Assembly: GCA_035542755.1 (NCBI GenBank)
Contig: DATKKU010000038.1
Location: forward strand, 1-6,346
Direction: 5' to 3'
Origin: RYN-425 sp035542755
GTDB taxonomy: Bacteria > Patescibacteriota > Saccharimonadia > Saccharimonadales > UBA10212
Length of the DNA stretch: 6,346 nucleotides
Part shown: positions 6,001 to 6,346 of the stretch, piece by piece
Numbering within the stretch: position 1 is the first letter of the stretch
How the letters are laid out: each line of letters begins with the position of its first letter
Program-made: the position numbers and the translations under genes
The notes under the pieces: model-generated
The model's input: only the letters and a program-made list of their open reading frames with translations
The model's database searches: none
Told to the model about the DNA's origin: nothing

Positions 6001-6297
6001 ATTAAGGCCGTAAAAGCCTACAAGCACAAACTCCAGCTGGTGTTTTACGCGCTGCTGATGGAGGGCAGAGCGGGTGCCAAAGCCGGAATCATAGAGTGCC
6101 AGATGGTCTACGTGGAAGCCGAGACTCCAAAACAATTAGTGCTAAGCTACCAGCCCACGCCAGCCGACAAGCAGCATCTGCAGAAACTGGTTGAGGCTGT
6201 CTGGCAAAAGATAGTTAACCTGGACTTGCCAGACACCAGCTCTTATCCCAAAGATATTGAGGGCATCAAGGCCTTTGAGGCCGACCTCATAAAATAA
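3085..6297 (+). CDS. UvrD/RecB-like DNA helicase fused to a PD-(D/E)XK nuclease
   Basis: This 1070-residue protein joins a superfamily 1A 3'-5' DNA helicase to a RecB-type nuclease, the plan used for processing DNA double-strand breaks (compare RecB, AddA, AdnA/AdnB). Helicase motifs: NEQQKKAV Q-motif (13-20), Walker A AGPGTGKT (31-38), Ia TFTNKAA (63-69), II LIDEFQD (327-333), III VGDDDQSIFKFNGA (360-373), IV NYRST (396-400), V SVHKAKGLEFDEV (687-699), VI LLYVAATRAK (737-746). Nuclease motifs: GTAMHAAL with H859, GKLD with D944, DYK (957-959) and QLVFY (984-988), so the active site appears complete. There are only two cysteines (61 and 1005), so the four-cysteine iron-sulfur cluster of AddB-like nucleases is absent. 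The GTG start is fixed by the promoter fit and the family N-terminus. No partner subunit is visible and a terminator follows, so it is transcribed alone or with the small upstream gene. The exact orthologue is not assignable. Confidence 0.93.
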   Translation: MDKEFQKTLGLLNEQQKKAVNAIDGPVLVIAGPGTGKTQLLSARVANILKSTDSNPSNILCLTFTNKAAVNMKSRIIDQAGPAGARVVASTFHSFAAEIMNLYPDHFWSGARLSVAPESVQLDLVESIVKTLPLDNPLALKFAGQYTLLSDIQRAINLVKDAGLTPDKLRAVIIANLAYIDVIEPRLVEILEPRLSIKSLDELVAKTEALPKQTIDRYVYPLRSLSTVISDSLAEALMLDEATGKTTNTGKWKSRWVQSVNGQKSMQKERQRNDWWLKLADVYEQYRDDLHVRGFYDYADMLVEVIAQLEQNPQILADVQERFNYVLIDEFQDTTPAQLRLAHLVADHHSSGGRPNLMVVGDDDQSIFKFNGAELNNLLGFKSNYPSAKVIVLNDNYRSTQSILDTAEKIIEQAQSRLVRSDPSLDKNLIAKAPPKAAGQIKALSFASRELQLSEIARAVKKAYKPGREIAVLARGHDSLIKMAAILQELEVPLRYEQASNILDHEIVEQVYLVAKLTLAIQDGDAELVNSLVHKIARWPAWGIAPQQLWELAVSNYPNKDWLSSLGSSKSPELKALGEWFKWLAAHADAQPLAITIEQIIGLRPSGDYTSPLRDYFTDTARTATNRYFHGLSAIQLLRALVYEFGEQNQPSLTQLVRFIEINQQNGVIVADESPFVTGSQAVSLLSVHKAKGLEFDEVFVIDATDDNWRPKAGGRKAPANLPLQPVGDDFDDYVRLLYVAATRAKSSLTFSMYHQDHSGREVAASSIVQAAMTIEKVDERDQQRLIPVLEESLRWPELSGGIEKEMLKARLETYNLSVTHLLNFLDVSRGGPQYFKERNLLHLPEAKTPSLSYGTAMHAALDSAQKLTNKGSFSLPEIDKDFSRALSAEQLSASDQKRYLAKGKQTIERLFKEFGYQLPSGSLSEQKLRDIVVGKALIDGKLDRIDEKDGKLTIIDYKTGSPLNSFETKDKIKAVKAYKHKLQLVFYALLMEGRAGAKAGIIECQMVYVEAETPKQLVLSYQPTPADKQHLQKLVEAVWQKIVNLDLPDTSSYPKDIEGIKAFEADLIK

Positions 6298-6330
6298 AAA
6301 GACCCCCTTGAGCGTTGCAGGGGTCTTTTT
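6296..6330. terminator. Intrinsic terminator after the helicase-nuclease gene
   Basis: AAAAAGACCCC (6296-6306) pairs with GGGGTCTTTTT (6320-6330): 11 perfect pairs around a 13-nt loop, with the T run forming the 3' arm. It overlaps the TAA stop codon by two bases. Because the 5' arm begins with A residues, it can also end transcription arriving from the right, so it may be bidirectional. Confidence 0.9.
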
Positions 6331-6346
6331 AAAACTTATCTAAACG

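Noticed and set aside
1..6346. CRISPR array, insertion sequence, prophage, tRNA or rRNA gene, defence island
   Set aside because: No spaced direct repeats, transposase motifs, tRNA-like cloverleaf or rRNA signatures were seen. The helicases here fit housekeeping families rather than a defence operon.

Overview
This window most likely comes from a small-genome bacterium of the Candidate Phyla Radiation (Patescibacteria), with Candidatus Saccharibacteria (TM7) the best guess. The evidence is the style of the proteins: a DEAD-box helicase with a short basic N-terminal tail followed by an 'IDPARFVKAA' segment, and a cysteine-poor one-chain UvrD-type helicase fused to a RecB-like nuclease. The genes are compact and mostly transcribed one by one. 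The standard genetic code fits all genes: stops are TAA or TAG, with no in-frame TGA. The taxonomic call is inference from protein style, not from a marker gene.

Layout from left to right. (1) The 5' end of an unrecognised gene runs leftwards off the window from an ATG at 116, behind a strong sigma-70-type promoter. (2) Positions 117-351 have no protein gene. They hold back-to-back promoters and, on the + strand, a candidate structured small RNA (about 189-346) ending in an intrinsic terminator. (3) queA on the - strand (352-1338) encodes the epoxyqueuosine precursor-forming enzyme of tRNA queuosine modification. (4) A 166-bp divergent spacer carries the queA promoter and the promoter and leader of the next gene. 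(5) On the + strand follow a DEAD-box RNA helicase (1505-2704), a pterin-4a-carbinolamine dehydratase (2770-3066) and a 1070-residue helicase-nuclease (3085-6297). (6) An 11-bp terminator hairpin closes the window.

The most notable pattern is in the starts. Four of five genes have a good -10 box placed so that the predicted transcription start falls at or within two or three bases of the start codon, with no Shine-Dalgarno sequence. They therefore look leaderless, two of them with GTG starts. The exception is the DEAD-box gene, with a leader of about 95 nt, a recognisable ribosome binding site, a perfect 8-bp inverted repeat and a 14-codon upstream reading frame whose stop lies in the loop. 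This looks like a regulated leader.

Functionally the genes are housekeeping: tRNA modification, RNA remodelling, a small pterin enzyme and DNA break processing. They do not form one pathway. The two parts that the known genes do not explain are the candidate small RNA at 189-346 and the helicase leader at 1409-1504.
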